Source of the DNA: Setaria digitata
Taxonomy: Eukaryota > Nematoda > Chromadorea > Rhabditida > Setariidae
DNA: 47,013 nt
Assembly (NCBI GenBank): GCA_003640385.1
Contig: RCAB01000474.1
Location: 1-47,013 of the forward strand
Direction of reading: 5' to 3'
Shown: positions 24,471-35,653 of the stretch, piece after piece
How the letters are laid out: each line of letters starts with the position of its first letter
Position numbering within the stretch: position 1 is the stretch's first letter
Notes under the pieces: generated by a model
The model's database searches: none
What the model was told of the DNA's origin: nothing
The model's input: only the letters and a program-made list of their open reading frames with translations
Position numbers and translations under genes: made by a program

Positions 24471-25577
24471 TCATATGAAATGGGACTTAGAGACACACTG
24501 AACCAGGCTCAATTCATTCATATGCATTGATATCTTATCAGAATCACAGCTTTCTAGAGCTTTCATAACGCCTGCACGAATAACACTTTCCATGGTACCA
24601 TCACCACGCCACAGCACTCCTTGCCCTTCACGTCCTTCCAATATAAGTATATGTGGATCCAACTGGAAGAATCCCCATTCGCCCGTAATACGTAAAACCA
24701 AGGTCTGAGAAGTATGTACAGAAATCCGGATGCTTGCAACTGCACTACCAAATGCAACTTGCATATGTGCATACTGCAATTCTTGCAATCGGAAATGTTC
24801 TACCAAACTGCTTTGTTGATGGCACGTGCTTGCAATCGGTATCGGATTAGAAAAACCACAAATTGCACTTAGTGCATCAATAATTCCGTGGCTTACTTGA
24901 TGGAGAACTGTGTTGCATTCATTGTAGAGACGATGCTTAGCATCTTCAGGTTGTTCAAATGTTACTTCAACGCTTATACTTTGTATTGCACCTATTTTCG
25001 CGATATTCGCCTCAATCAGTGATATTGGGGTTGAGTACTTCAACGGATAGAGAATCCGCAAAAATGTTCGATGCTTTTCAGAAAATTCCATAAGCAGTTT
25101 AGCGGTTTGCTCCGAAAGTGCAGCTGCACCGATGCATACTGCCTTTTTCTTCAGAGCTAAATTGAAATTTTTTTTCTTCCAAGCTGATTTAATAGCCTTT
25201 TAAAAATTCAAAACAAAAATCATGAAGAGGTTGCCACTTATTCAACTTGACATTTTAGGAAAAATTTTACTTGCGAAATTCCAAACAAAATTTTGTTCAC
25301 TAGACTGCTCTCAAAATATAAAGATAAGAACTTAAATAATTATTAATTAATAAACTCAAGCAGTTTTTTTCCTCATAAATGTTACATAATAGTAAGGGAT
25401 GCAAAAAAAAACCTTGTGCCTGCATGCAAAATAAGGCATTATGAGCGGCATGTCCAGCGATAACCACTGTATTTGTGTCATTTCTTGAAATTAGCTGAAA
25501 TGCTGTATGTGATACCGATGGTACATCGTTATCAGCTGCAATCTGTATACTTCGTTCCGTATCGGGACACCAAATCG
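24471..25577 (-). CDS. GFOD-like Gfo/Idh/MocA family protein (5' incomplete)
   Basis: Two in-phase exons on the minus strand, 25413-25577 and 24471-25156 (TGA), encode about 283 residues. The order matches the glucose-fructose oxidoreductase domain proteins GFOD1/2. The second half of a Rossmann fold comes first (AIWCPDTERSIQIAADNDVP, then TNTVVIAGHAAHNALFCMQA). The segment KKKAVCIGAAAL stands where GFOD has GKNVICDRTATPL. Next come an IAKIGAIQSISVEV strand and VLHQVSHGIIDAL, like GFOD LHSVGTYIIDLL, then the beta-sheet domain ending NELSLVQCV. The catalytic EKP Lys motif of active Gfo/Idh/MocA enzymes is absent, as in GFOD, so a non-classical role is likely. The first exon, with the GxGxxA/G dinucleotide-binding loop, needs one base of upstream phase and was not found in 25578-28633. 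No signal peptide or membrane segment is visible in this part. Confidence 0.68.
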
Positions 25578-27379
25578 CTGAAAAAAAATATACACAAATG
25601 AGGCATGTAATGATGCGTGAAAAAGAGCGAAAAGAATTCTCCAGAAAATTTTGAAAATGAATTTTCATGGTGGTAATAATATGATAAGCTTTTTTAATAA
25701 TTTATTAAACAGTGTTAATTTTACATATCTTTTGACAATATACATTACTATAACAGTTCCTCTACTTTTACATGGTCATGCTGTATTATCATTATTATTC
25801 TTCAGGTAATATTTTTCAATAAATTATCAATACATAAAAGATTATTTATAAGAATTTCTGATCCATTAATGGGAAATAAATTGTCACATCAAGAAAATTG
25901 TTATGGAGCAATTTATAATAAACAGTGCATTACGATTAACAATTAGTTGGGATAGTTCGGTGAGGAAGAAGGAAACTTCACGTTTTCCTTTTTGATTAAA
26001 TAACAAAACAACTGACAGCACTCCGTGCATGTAGTATAACTCAAAGAAACAAAATAATCATCAAAAAAGTTAGAAACTGCAAAGAAATAATTAAATGAGG
26101 CTTAATAATATTAATAGCATATTAAAATTTAACGTGAGAATAGATAAAGAAAAACGGACAAAATTTATTTTGCTGTTATTATAACTATCTCAAGCAAATC
26201 CTTATCAGCCAAGAAAGAAACTGGAACAATTATTAAAAAGGAAAAATTTTTTTTCAGTATGTTAGAAGCCCTTATTGCACAGTTCGATGTTTTAGTAGCA
26301 GCAGGAGGTGTCATAGAATGCTGGAAGTACTATTCGATTTGAAGGAACAAAGTAGGCAGGTAAACAGAAGACAAAGCAAAATTCTTGTTCCACTTTTTTT
26401 CAAAGTTCTTGTTGATACAATCGAAATTTGAATAGAACTGGACATTCTCCTGCTGGCCAATGTCGGTTGTATATGCTGCAATATTTTAAAACGCTTGGTA
26501 AGGAATATTCCCGTATGTGGTAGTTCCATTAGGATTTAGAAAGCCTTCGCTAGGCAGACCATTAGAGTGATTATGATATTAGCTGATGTAAATTCATCTC
26601 CAGAAAATGTATTGAATCATTTTTACAGCACCAGTTCAGATTAGAGTGTGGTCATCACGGTAACCACAGTTCGACCGAGAAATGGTTATTCTTGTGGCAT
26701 GAAAGTCCACACGTTAAAGTAACAATGTTCTTTGACGACCTGGCCTTACTGATTTTAATGTTAAGAAATTTTTTTGAATAACTGAAATAAACGGTAAGTA
26801 CGGAATAATTGGCGGATAAAGAAACAACAGGCAAAGAAATAATGCATAAAATAACTATATTTAGTTAAGGACATATTTCGGCATTTAATGGCTAATTTTT
26901 ACCATGAGATATTCATTACTACTTTTGTGTTAGTATAGATTGACAAGTTTTCTTTATATATTTGGCCAAAAATTCAAACATTATTAAATTACCTTTCAAA
27001 GTGAATCGTTTAATCTCAGTAATTAATTGAACATAGTACTCCACCAGTTCTGTGTCACTACAAACCAAACCAATCAGCAATTTCGTCTGATTATCCATTC
27101 CCATAAAATTTTTCTACAACATCCGTCAAATCTTTGGTTTAAGCATGTGAATTCTTTCACTTTGAAGTGCACATTTTCACTCCTCGTAAGTGTTGACAAT
27201 GATGTGATCCCATCAGATGAATCTCAAATAAAACTTTTAATCGTGTAAGAACCAGACAATCAACAAAAGTAGCACAGAGCTGTGTGCATAATATGCAAAA
27301 GTACACATACAGGGCAACAAACATTCTCTAAAAGCTCATGACAAAACTTCGTGCGAAGGGATGATAAGTATCGGAATGC
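25578..27379. other. Unassigned stretch, probable location of the missing 5' exon
   Basis: AT-rich sequence in which the N-terminal exon of the GFOD-like gene should lie on the minus strand. I looked for a short exon with a Gly-rich loop ending in a phase-1 donor and found none convincing. A minus-strand 72-codon frame at 26311-26529 begins with a plausible beta strand but lacks the Gly motif and a donor. Confidence 0.35.
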
Positions 27380-27700
27380 TAAAGGACAGGGATAAAATAT
27401 GGACACAATATGAAATGAAAAGTGAACGTAAAAAGAAGTGACGTACGAGAATGAATAATTAGAAGATCGAGACGTGAACATGAAGGTAAAGCGATGAATT
27501 GTGATCGTGCGGAATGCAGAGATGCTGAACCGTGATGTACAAAGATGTGATGATACAGAAGGCAAATGTTAAGATGAACACCAGATCCGCTTCAAAATTC
27601 CCTTCCTCCACCTGGAAGATCATCATCAAATGAACCTCCAAGCAGCATTAAACGTGAAACGAAAGTCCTGTATGTAAGGGCAGACATTTCACAAGACAAA
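27380..27700 (+). pseudogene. Arg-rich reading frame interrupted by TGA codons, ending in a possible intact exon
   Basis: One frame runs from a TAA at 27380 into a Pro/Ser-rich stretch at 27578-27673 (SLPPPGRSSSNEPPSSIKRE) that ends at a strong donor, CTGTAT|GTAAGG. Between them the frame is broken by six stops, all TGA, at 27416, 27452, 27533, 27548, 27551 and 27575, while the remaining codons are rich in Arg and charged residues. TGA arises from CGA by one transition, so this may be a decayed Arg-rich coding segment. Alternatively only the last part, after CACCAG at 27584, is a real exon of an unrecognised gene. Neither reading is proven. Confidence 0.25.
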
Positions 27701-28633
27701 ACGACAAAAAACCGAACTTGAATGCAAGTAAGATAAATGATAAGACATGCAAAAGTATAGAGGAACTAATCAACAAAAAAATCAAAGGACATTTAAAAAC
27801 GGAAGAGTCTTATAAAGACGTGCACTCAAATATGCTATTCGAAAAGTATGAGCGAAATGAAGGAGTACTGAGAAAGAGACGTTGAGTAATACTAACAGCA
27901 AGAATGTAGTGTCTCATTCACTTAACATTTACTTTAGTAAGATCGAGAATCTCGCATAGTGTCTGAGAACGATCAAGTGCATAAAATAGGTACAAATTAT
28001 CATAATGTTACCAGTCAATATCAGATGTTATCAATCATTATCAATCCAGCATATAACGAACAAAATGTCTTGCAAATAGCAAAAACAAATAATGTGAAAA
28101 GAAGGAAACTAAAATTAGGCAAGCAAATTAGTTGAGACGGAAATTTGATTGGACCTTTGTTGCAATCAAAACTGCATAAGTTGGTCGCACAACGAGCACA
28201 TTTGGTTCGAATAAATTATTGATATAAGTTGCTAGTAATGAGACGATTGTTGGTACTACTGTTTGGCTAGTAGTTGGAGGTGATTGGCGTTGCTGCTTTA
28301 TAGCTCTTCTTACTTTCTTTCCTTCTACCTTACTAGTTCTACGATTTTACTCACATGTTTAATTCAGTTGTGAAATTGCTGTGCTGCTATTTTTGTGCAA
28401 TATTTTGGCCATGCTTTAGTTTACTCCTTTAAATTGCTTCTTCTTCATTACTCCTCACTCTTCTCTACTCTTTTTTTTTTCTTTCTGTTCCTGTACCTAT
28501 TTGATTGCTTTACATTATTGAGTAACTTTAACTAATTTTATTATTCACTAGTAAAATTTGCATAATTTTTTCTGGCATCAATATTATTAATTTCAATATA
28601 ATTATTTTAAAGTTTCGGTTCCACTTGAAGTGA
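27701..28633. other. Upstream region of the MATH/BTB gene
   Basis: No coding sequence is recognised here. It should contain the promoter of the plus-strand gene that starts at 28634. A trans-splice acceptor may be the TTGAAG just before the ATG. Confidence 0.4.
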
Positions 28634-31600
28634 ATGGCAATGTCTGATGAAGAATTATTTGTTGGCGATGAAAATGATACTAGTTCGAAAGTTCCCGCAC
28701 ACGAAGCAGACCCACACGATGCAACCATTCAACAACAGGTTAGATATTAAATTCAAGCAAATATCCTGCATGTGCTTCCTGTAAGAAACCAGACAAAAAA
28801 ATGCAATTTTCTAGAATTCTTTTTGTATAGCAAGAACGAATGAAATCCACATGTAACGTATGTAAGTCTTCTAAAGCTCCATTTTTACATTTGTTACGCG
28901 TGTCACGTACTTAAGAATTTTGTAATTCTTACTTAAAAATTATAATATTGGCAAGTTTCTAGTGACAGTACATTTCCACCTACCAAAAAATCCTTCAGTC
29001 AGTATCACTGTGTTCCTATAATACATGCATAAATTTACTAAATATTTTTGTAAGCCATAACTTCACGTAATTACCATACCCCAATCTTACTTTTATGTTT
29101 AAATATCTGTTAAGAAAAAAAAAACACTTCCAAATAATGTTTTGTGTCTATTTTTGCGTGATAAAATATCATTTTTTAATGGAAGTATTTATGTAAAAGC
29201 AATCATAAAATTTACTGATTTTTTCTCCAGGGAGAAGTACTACCTAATCCGCCTAGTAGCAATGCTTCGGAAGCTTCATCGTCCGGTACTTTCCTTACAA
29301 ATAATGTTAGTTCATTCTAATCAAATGAACTACTCAAATTTTGATTAGATGGTTTAAAGCAACACGTGATAAACCATTCATAGAACAAGTTTTTGATCGG
29401 CATTCTTTCTTTACACTTACATTTACATAAAAGTTCTTTAGTAATTTATCTCCAGTGTCATGAAAGCGGATTTGGACTTTATAGTCTCGAGATTATCCTA
29501 TACTCGTGCTGTTTCTTGTGGTAAGATACTCCAGTGTGTGTGTGTGTTGCAAAATTTCGCATCCTGAAAATGTTCGTAAATTTTGCGCTGAATGATTTTT
29601 TAATGGAATCTTTTAGTCATTTGAAGGGTGATTTTAAAAAATAGTTAGTTTCGGAATTTAGATGGTCAGTAAAATGTGAAATACGTCATATGAAGGTAAT
29701 ATGCAAGTGTAAACTGCAGTTTAAAAAAAAAAAAAACTTTGTAAATAATTAAGTGGGTGAGCTTTGCTGGACGATGGAGAGCATAGGTTTTTTAGGCGCA
29801 AGTATCAACCACGAGAAAACGGAATCATTTGCGATTGCAGAATTCAAACTTAAATGTTGCTGGTTCGAGTTCGAGCTCAAGTTCAAGTCCTGGACAAAGC
29901 GGCACAAATATCATTCCTCAGAAACGCTTATTTTCGCCGAATAATTCAGCTTGTACTGGTGTTACTCATCGTCCATCAGTCGATCTATCTGCTTGTGGTT
30001 CCGAATTTGCACGTTCTCCAGATGATGCTATACGTCATGGTAAAGCTTTCTTAAAAATTCTCTTTCATTTTATTATTATATTTTGAATTTGAATAGCAAA
30101 AAAATATATCCTTTAACAAGTTTTTTAAAGAAAGAAACCTTACTTTTTTTATTTTTTTAAGTATTAATTGATATTGGAATAGAACTCGTATTTTTTTTTT
30201 TTTTTTTTAAGACTCATTATAAATTACAGATTCGAAAACTGAGGGTTCAATAAAGCTGAACATATCGAATATGGGAGCATTAAGACAAAAAGTTACGACG
30301 TCATTCCATACAATTGCAAACCTTCCATGGCGAGTTACCTTATTTAAAATGGTTCAGGATATAAGGAATGATTTGGAAGCATAAGTTCTGAAATTTTGGT
30401 GTAGAAATTACATGGGACATGATAAAAAAATGCTACCGAAGTTTGATTGAAATTAACAGGGTCTTTTATAAATTTCTGTCCAACTGGATGGCATAGAATG
30501 GATTTTCTCTATCACTGGTGCATAATTAGTAATGCATGTTTTTATAATATATACGGTTGTCAAAGCTGAGACAATTTCTGTGAAATAATTATCTTTTGAC
30601 TCCAGCTAGCTCATCATATATAAAATCATTGCTGTTGTAGTTAGTTTATGCATGAAATTTATCTGAAAGAATTTATCGGTTGATGAAATGTTGCGTGCAT
30701 TTCAGGCGTTTGGCAGCTAAAACAGAATGTACAAAGCGAACTAGCAATGTAAAATTCTTTAGTGTATATATAGATTGTAATCCGGAGAGCGAATCAACTC
30801 TATGGAGTTGTGATGCTGTCGTTGAGTTTCGTTTGATTTCGCAAAAGCCTGATACCCCAAACTTTAGTCGTCAGGTACTTTTTCAGAATTGGTTTATATA
30901 TAAATTTATATGTATATATATGTTGACAAATGTACAAAATAATTTAATTGCATATGGTTCTACGCATCTTATGAGTCAAAATATTTCTGTTATTAGGATA
31001 GAGGAGCAGTTACTGCGACTACTCTACTTAGATTTATAAGTTTTTTGAATCTGTGCTTTAATTTATTAAGTCCTCGAGTTTTAGTTCACAAACAAGTTCA
31101 ATTATAATTCTAATAATTGGGGTTTCCCATCGTTCATGGAGTGGAGCGAAATACTAAATGCCGATAAAGGTTTTATCCGTGGAGATCGTGTTGTAGTCGA
31201 AGCCCATATTACTGTACAGAAAGTTGTTGGAGTCAGGTAAGTTTTATTTATTCTTATATGGAACTTCCATAATTGCCATTAAATTCGCTTCTTTTTTTAA
31301 GTCTCGGTAGATAGATCAACTTGCAGATGGCGCGAGATGTGCAGATCAATGAGCTAAATTATTCTGCAGTTACTAATCTAAATTATTTCGTGGTATTACT
31401 ATGGAGTCTAAGTTCCTGTTCATTACATTTTTGAATAGTTCACCTCAGGTTTACTGAACAAAGTCGTCATTTTAGTTTATGACATAAACATATCAAGTTA
31501 ATTTCCTTACGAGATCTAAGTTAAAAATTAATATGGCAGTATTAGCTGTATTTCGATGACTTATTATAATTAATTGATTAAAATTGAAGGAAGAATCCGA

Positions 31601-33549
31601 CATTTGATTTCACCATACCGCAGCCACATACATCAGATGGAGTGCTTGTCATCGATGGTATTCGTTTGCATGTTAGCAAAGCGGTATTGCTTTATTTCGT
31701 TTTTTTTATGATTTAGAAAGCCATATTACGGAAAGGAGTAAGAGAGGGAAGGTAATGAGGAACCAATACTTCAAAATTTTATATGTTTCTGTTTAAATTA
31801 ATATTGATTTATTGGAGTTTCTTGTTCAATTATTTGTTATTAATGATTATTTACTAGTTATTGTTAATAACTTCTATATTATCATTAATTGCTATTGCCA
31901 GTCATTACTATACTTATTAATTATTGTTAATTAATATTGTTGCTGACTATTGTTTTAATCACTATTATTATTACGATTATTGTTAATTATTATTCATTAT
32001 TATCATTAATTATTATTATTAATTAATTATTATTATTAAATAAGCATATTATTATTAATTAAACTATTGTCACTGCTAACTAAATTAAATTATTATTATT
32101 ATTGTGGTAATAATTCCTGCTGAGTTTTAAGTCAAAAGATGACGCTGAAATACTTCACATCATCGTGACACATGGCTCCGCATTTTGAAATTAAATAGAT
32201 TATATGGTATTTTCTTTGTCTTTCTATGTTTCATTTTCATTTCAGTATTTGGCTTTGTATTCTCCTGTGTTCCATGCGATGTTTTTCTCAAAGTTTAGTG
32301 AACGTGATAAAAAAGAAATCACTGTTGAAGACGTTATTCTTGATGAGTTCATTGAATTGCTAAGCGTTGTATATCCTTCTCATAAACCGGTATCAGGTGA
32401 ATGTTTTATTTACTAAAATTATGTGGGGAAATATGGACGGCCTAGAAAGAATTTGAATTTAAAAAAAAGGTACTTGTAAAGAGATGGAACTAAATATAAA
32501 GGAACTGAAAGAGTAAACACTTCGTAGATGTAAACATAATAAATAAACACAAAAAGTTGGAATTAGAACAAGTGGAACATTTTATTCCTTGAATATGTTT
32601 CAGCGGAAAATGTGGAATTTTTGTTGGAACTTGGTGATAAGTTTGAAATTCAGTTCGTAATCGATGAGTGTGAACGATTTCTAATGCGCTCTGATGATAT
32701 CGCCGTTGTGACGAAACTTGTTTGGGCTGACCAGTATTGCCTAGCCAAATTACAGGTACTTCTTGCTTTGTATTCGGTGTATTTCTTTGGTAAAGTAATT
32801 AGGGTTATCATAATTTTCCAAATAGTTGTGTAGCTTTTGATGATTGCGTTATTAATATGCTTAGTGACCAGAGTTATCATTCCTGGAGAAGACTTTTATC
32901 AAGCTATTTAACTATCTCTCTTATTCCATTCTCCTAATATAGGTATAATTAGTTAATACCTTCAAAGTGTTTGGTACCAGCTCATCGAATACATATATTT
33001 TTGGTTTCCTGGAAGGAGAGTTTGAGAAGCGCTGCTAAGACTTTCATTGCTAATTCTTGACCTCATGGCCAAAAATTTTTTTTTTAGGAGACTCGTGATT
33101 ACTTTTTAACCGGCTTCCCTCGTTACTTAATCGATGTTTGCAAATTTTAAATTAATGTCTGCTTTATTTCTTTATAAATTCTTGACTGTGATGCTTCGAT
33201 ATCACACGGCTGTGTTTCGCTCTATAGTGTCTGTCATAATACCTACTCTCCATATTTTTTTCAAAAAAGTGGGAATTCCTTCTTTTTCAATGAGCAGTAA
33301 AACCAGACACTTTTGGTGAAAAAGAAGGAATCCCCACTTTTCTGAAAAAAATTTATATTAATTTTCTGTAAATGCTGAAAATGCCATTGAGTTAATGTAT
33401 ACTTCAGTTTTATATCATTTCAGGATGTTTGTGTCCGAACATTCAAACAGCCGACCGATATAAAAGCTCTTAAACAAACTGAAGAATACAAAAATTTAAG
33501 TGACACAACAAAAGCCGCACTTCTGGAGAAGATCTTCAAATTGCTTTAG
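28634..33549 (+). CDS. bath-42: MATH and BTB domain protein, BATH-42-like CUL3 adaptor
   Basis: Ten in-phase exons: 28634-28738, 29231-29305, 29841-30039, 30230-30329, 30706-30874, 31085-31236, 31590-31683, 32246-32396, 32604-32755 and 33424-33549 (TAG), 440 residues. The first 130 residues are acidic then Ser-rich linker. A MATH domain follows (GALRQKVTTSFHTIANLPW, RTSNVKFFSVYIDCNPES, NNWGFPSFMEW). A BTB domain comes next (DGVLVIDGIRLHVSKAYLAL, YSPVFHAMFFSKF, FLLELGDKFEI), ending in a BACK-like helical tail to KAALLEKIFKLL. MATH-BTB proteins bring substrates to CUL3 ubiquitin ligases, with MATH binding substrate and BTB binding CUL3. The wording of MATH and BTB fits C. elegans BATH-42 best. 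The 30329 donor must be GC (TG|GCGAGT): only that restores LPWRLAAKTE in frame. The last intron carries an inverted repeat. Confidence 0.9.
31800..32110. repeat. TTA/ATT-rich simple sequence in a MATH/BTB intron
   Basis: About 300 bases of imperfect ATT/TTA repeats lie in the intron between exons 31590-31683 and 32246-32396. No coding or element structure is seen. Confidence 0.6.
33255..33351. repeat. 35-bp near-perfect inverted repeat (97-bp hairpin, MITE-like)
   Basis: The arm at 33255-33289 and the arm at 33317-33351 are reverse complements with about two mismatches over 35 bases. The core is AAGTGGGAATTCCTTC versus GAAGGAATCCCCACTT. The loop is 27 bases. It lies in the last intron of the MATH/BTB gene. 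It could be a short foldback element, a precursor of small RNA or a chance remnant. No clear target-site duplication is visible. Confidence 0.7.
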
Positions 33550-33689
33550 TTTGAAACAAACTCAATATTTATATGTTTTCCTTTTACACATCGGAATTTT
33601 TGTTAATAACGGAAATTATCGAAGAGAGCTGAACTCATCACGTTGTTTGTTATAGGAGTAGTTACCGGTCAGAGGACAGTCATTTGAGT

Positions 33690-34008
33690 ATGTCAGTAGT
33701 CGTTATGTTTTTGGCCGTCTTAGCCGGTTTAGCTAAGTCCACTTGCGGAAGTCCTATTTCTTCCTACTCCCTTTTCTGAAAAATACTCGCGTTTTGTTTC
33801 CTCTCTGTATGACAGTTGTTATATAAATCCTTTCGTGGAGTATCCGTTTATTCCGGTGCAGCCGATCGAAAAGCTTGCCACAGATTTGGCTCATGAAAAT
33901 GCTGAAGCTGCTGTCTCTATGAAACAGTTATCAGTCAGACAGCTTCAGTGGGTTCTTTATTTCGTACTTTTTTCTCTTTTTTTTAATGCGAAAAGGTTTG
34001 TACAGTAA
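33690..34008 (+). CDS. Possible small secreted protein
   Basis: Two possible exons, 33690-33736 and 33816-34008 (TAA), would encode about 79 residues. The N-terminus MSVVVMFLAVLAGLA is a good signal peptide. It is followed by NCYINPFVEYPFIPVQPIEK and a helical stretch with LAHENAEAAVSMKQ. The acceptor (TATGACAG) is good, but the only donor in the right phase (AA|GTCCAC) is weak. The last 20 residues become hydrophobic (WVLYFVLFSLFF) and may be intron read-through after TGG|GTTCTT, in which case another exon follows. No family is recognised. It lies 140 bases after the MATH/BTB stop on the same strand. Confidence 0.33.
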
Positions 34009-34578
34009 AGCTGATTACCTGACTTGTTTGTACATGTTTTTGGTAGAGAAAAATAATGTATCGATTAACGACACATGATCCGAAAAACTCCAGGACATGC
34101 CATTTAGTTTAAGGATAATTTTCCTTTTTTTTGCAACAAACTTTTAAATTTCCTTCCGACTCATATATCTCTTAATGGGTCTTTCTTCAACAGATTTTTA
34201 AAAAACACCAGACAATCAGAAAAAGCAGCTTGAGTTAAATAGCTGAAATGGTCAACGATGGAGACAATAAAATACAGATTTCTTCGTGGTTCCAAGCAAT
34301 ATTGTAACCAAGCTATTCTCAAGGGGTTTCGGACACAATGGAAAGTAAGGAGAATCGAGATATTCATCAACGAGTAATTCATGAAATATACGGTTTCTAA
34401 CTCTTCTGAATGCCCAACCACATTAAATTCTTTTAACATGTAAAAGATTCCACGTCCTTAAAACTCTATGATACTGAATTTAACAAGGCTGTTTACTGCA
34501 TATTGCATTCATTGTGAACAGGAGCAAATTTTAATAACAAAACAATGTTATTTGCAACATAAAATATTTTTCAGGTAA

Positions 34579-35653
34579 TTACTTCTTTCCAGCAGCAACT
34601 TTGGTCTTCTTCGTTCCACGTACTTTCTTCTGCCTATTCTTACGTTCTTTGCGTTGTTTACGCCCTGACTTTTCAGCTTTCGTGCCAGTTTGCTGCAAAA
34701 AACTTGCTATTTTTCCCGTCATTTCAGTGCTAAGGCGTAGCGCACACATTTTTTTTCTAAGCCACATAATTGCTTTTATTCTACCATTAAATGCATGGTT
34801 TTTATGATGTTTTGAAGCACTAAAAGTGCATTGAACAATTCACATCGTCTACATATATCATCTTCAACAAGAGCCTCTTTTCGGGAAAGGGAGAGTTCAA
34901 TTATGCACAGCATTGCAAAGAAAGATAATCCTATTGTATGCTCCTACTATCCCAATTTGTCAACAAAAAGTTAAAAATAAACGAATATCTTACTCTTAGT
35001 AAGCGATACTTCGGCTCGAATTTCTTGGCAAAATCAGCTGTGTCATAAATTAACGCAAAACCGGTACTCCTTCCACCACCAAAGTGGCACTGGAAACCAT
35101 ACGTAAAAACCAAATCAGGGGTCGTCTTATACATCTGAGCCAACTTTTCGCGGACCTCCGTTTTAGGCACTGATGCCCGATTAGGATGGAAGATATCAAC
35201 TACCTGGAAATCCGACAGTTCTACTACTTTAATAAAAATGCAATAAACCAGATTACACAGCAGCAAATAGCACACTAAAATATGCACTATCAGATGATGG
35301 TGAATACCACGAGATTCGAGGCTCACCAGTGACACTGCTCGAAGTCTCTCCGGGATAAAGAAAGAGAAGTAATAATACGATGTGTCATTTTAAATCTTAA
35401 ACCTTGACTTCGACCTTTACAGCAGTGATTAGTGGAAAATCTCTAAGATGTGTAATGAATGAAGAACTCAAATTATCAAAATGACACTTTAATTATAAAA
35501 TATGTTAAAATCTTTTTTCAGACAAAAGGCTTGGCTTAACATTTTAAGAGGACACTAAATTCATAGAAGTACACAAATACTTACCATCTGTCGCCTTGCC
35601 AATAGGCGATTGGTCATCACCTTATTCGTCCGAATTGTTACCACTGAATCACC
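34579..35653 (-). CDS. rps-24: 40S ribosomal protein S24 (eS24)
   Basis: Three in-phase exons on the minus strand, 35585-35653, 34994-35203 and 34579-34692 (TAA), encode all but the first residue or so (130 residues). They carry the eS24 signature in order: [59 protein letters not shown] and the basic tail [17 protein letters not shown]. It is a small-subunit ribosomal protein of the 40S body. The coding exon at 35653 starts in phase 0 with GDS, so the start codon lies on an upstream exon holding little more than ATG, as in vertebrate RPS24. A candidate is the ATG at 36008-36006, followed at once by GTGATT and preceded by TTTTAAAAG, but other positions are possible. Confidence 0.93.

Noticed and set aside
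25886..26029. Minus-strand open frame beginning MHGVLSVVLLFNQKGK, faintly like an adaptor sigma chain start
   Set aside because: It stops after about 47 codons with no donor leading to a next sigma-like exon, and the likeness is limited to a few residues.
26311..26529. Minus-strand 72-codon frame as first exon of the GFOD-like gene
   Set aside because: It lacks the Gly-rich loop and has no phase-1 donor to join the exon at 25577.
29753..29944. Alternative frame over the Ser-rich MATH/BTB exon
   Set aside because: It runs to a stop. The frame used is the only one that joins the exons at 29305 and 30230 in phase.
34161..34439. 92-codon minus-strand open frame led by ATG
   Set aside because: It has no splice or family support and lies in the 3' flank of the RPS24 gene. 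A small unknown gene is possible, but nothing positive supports it.
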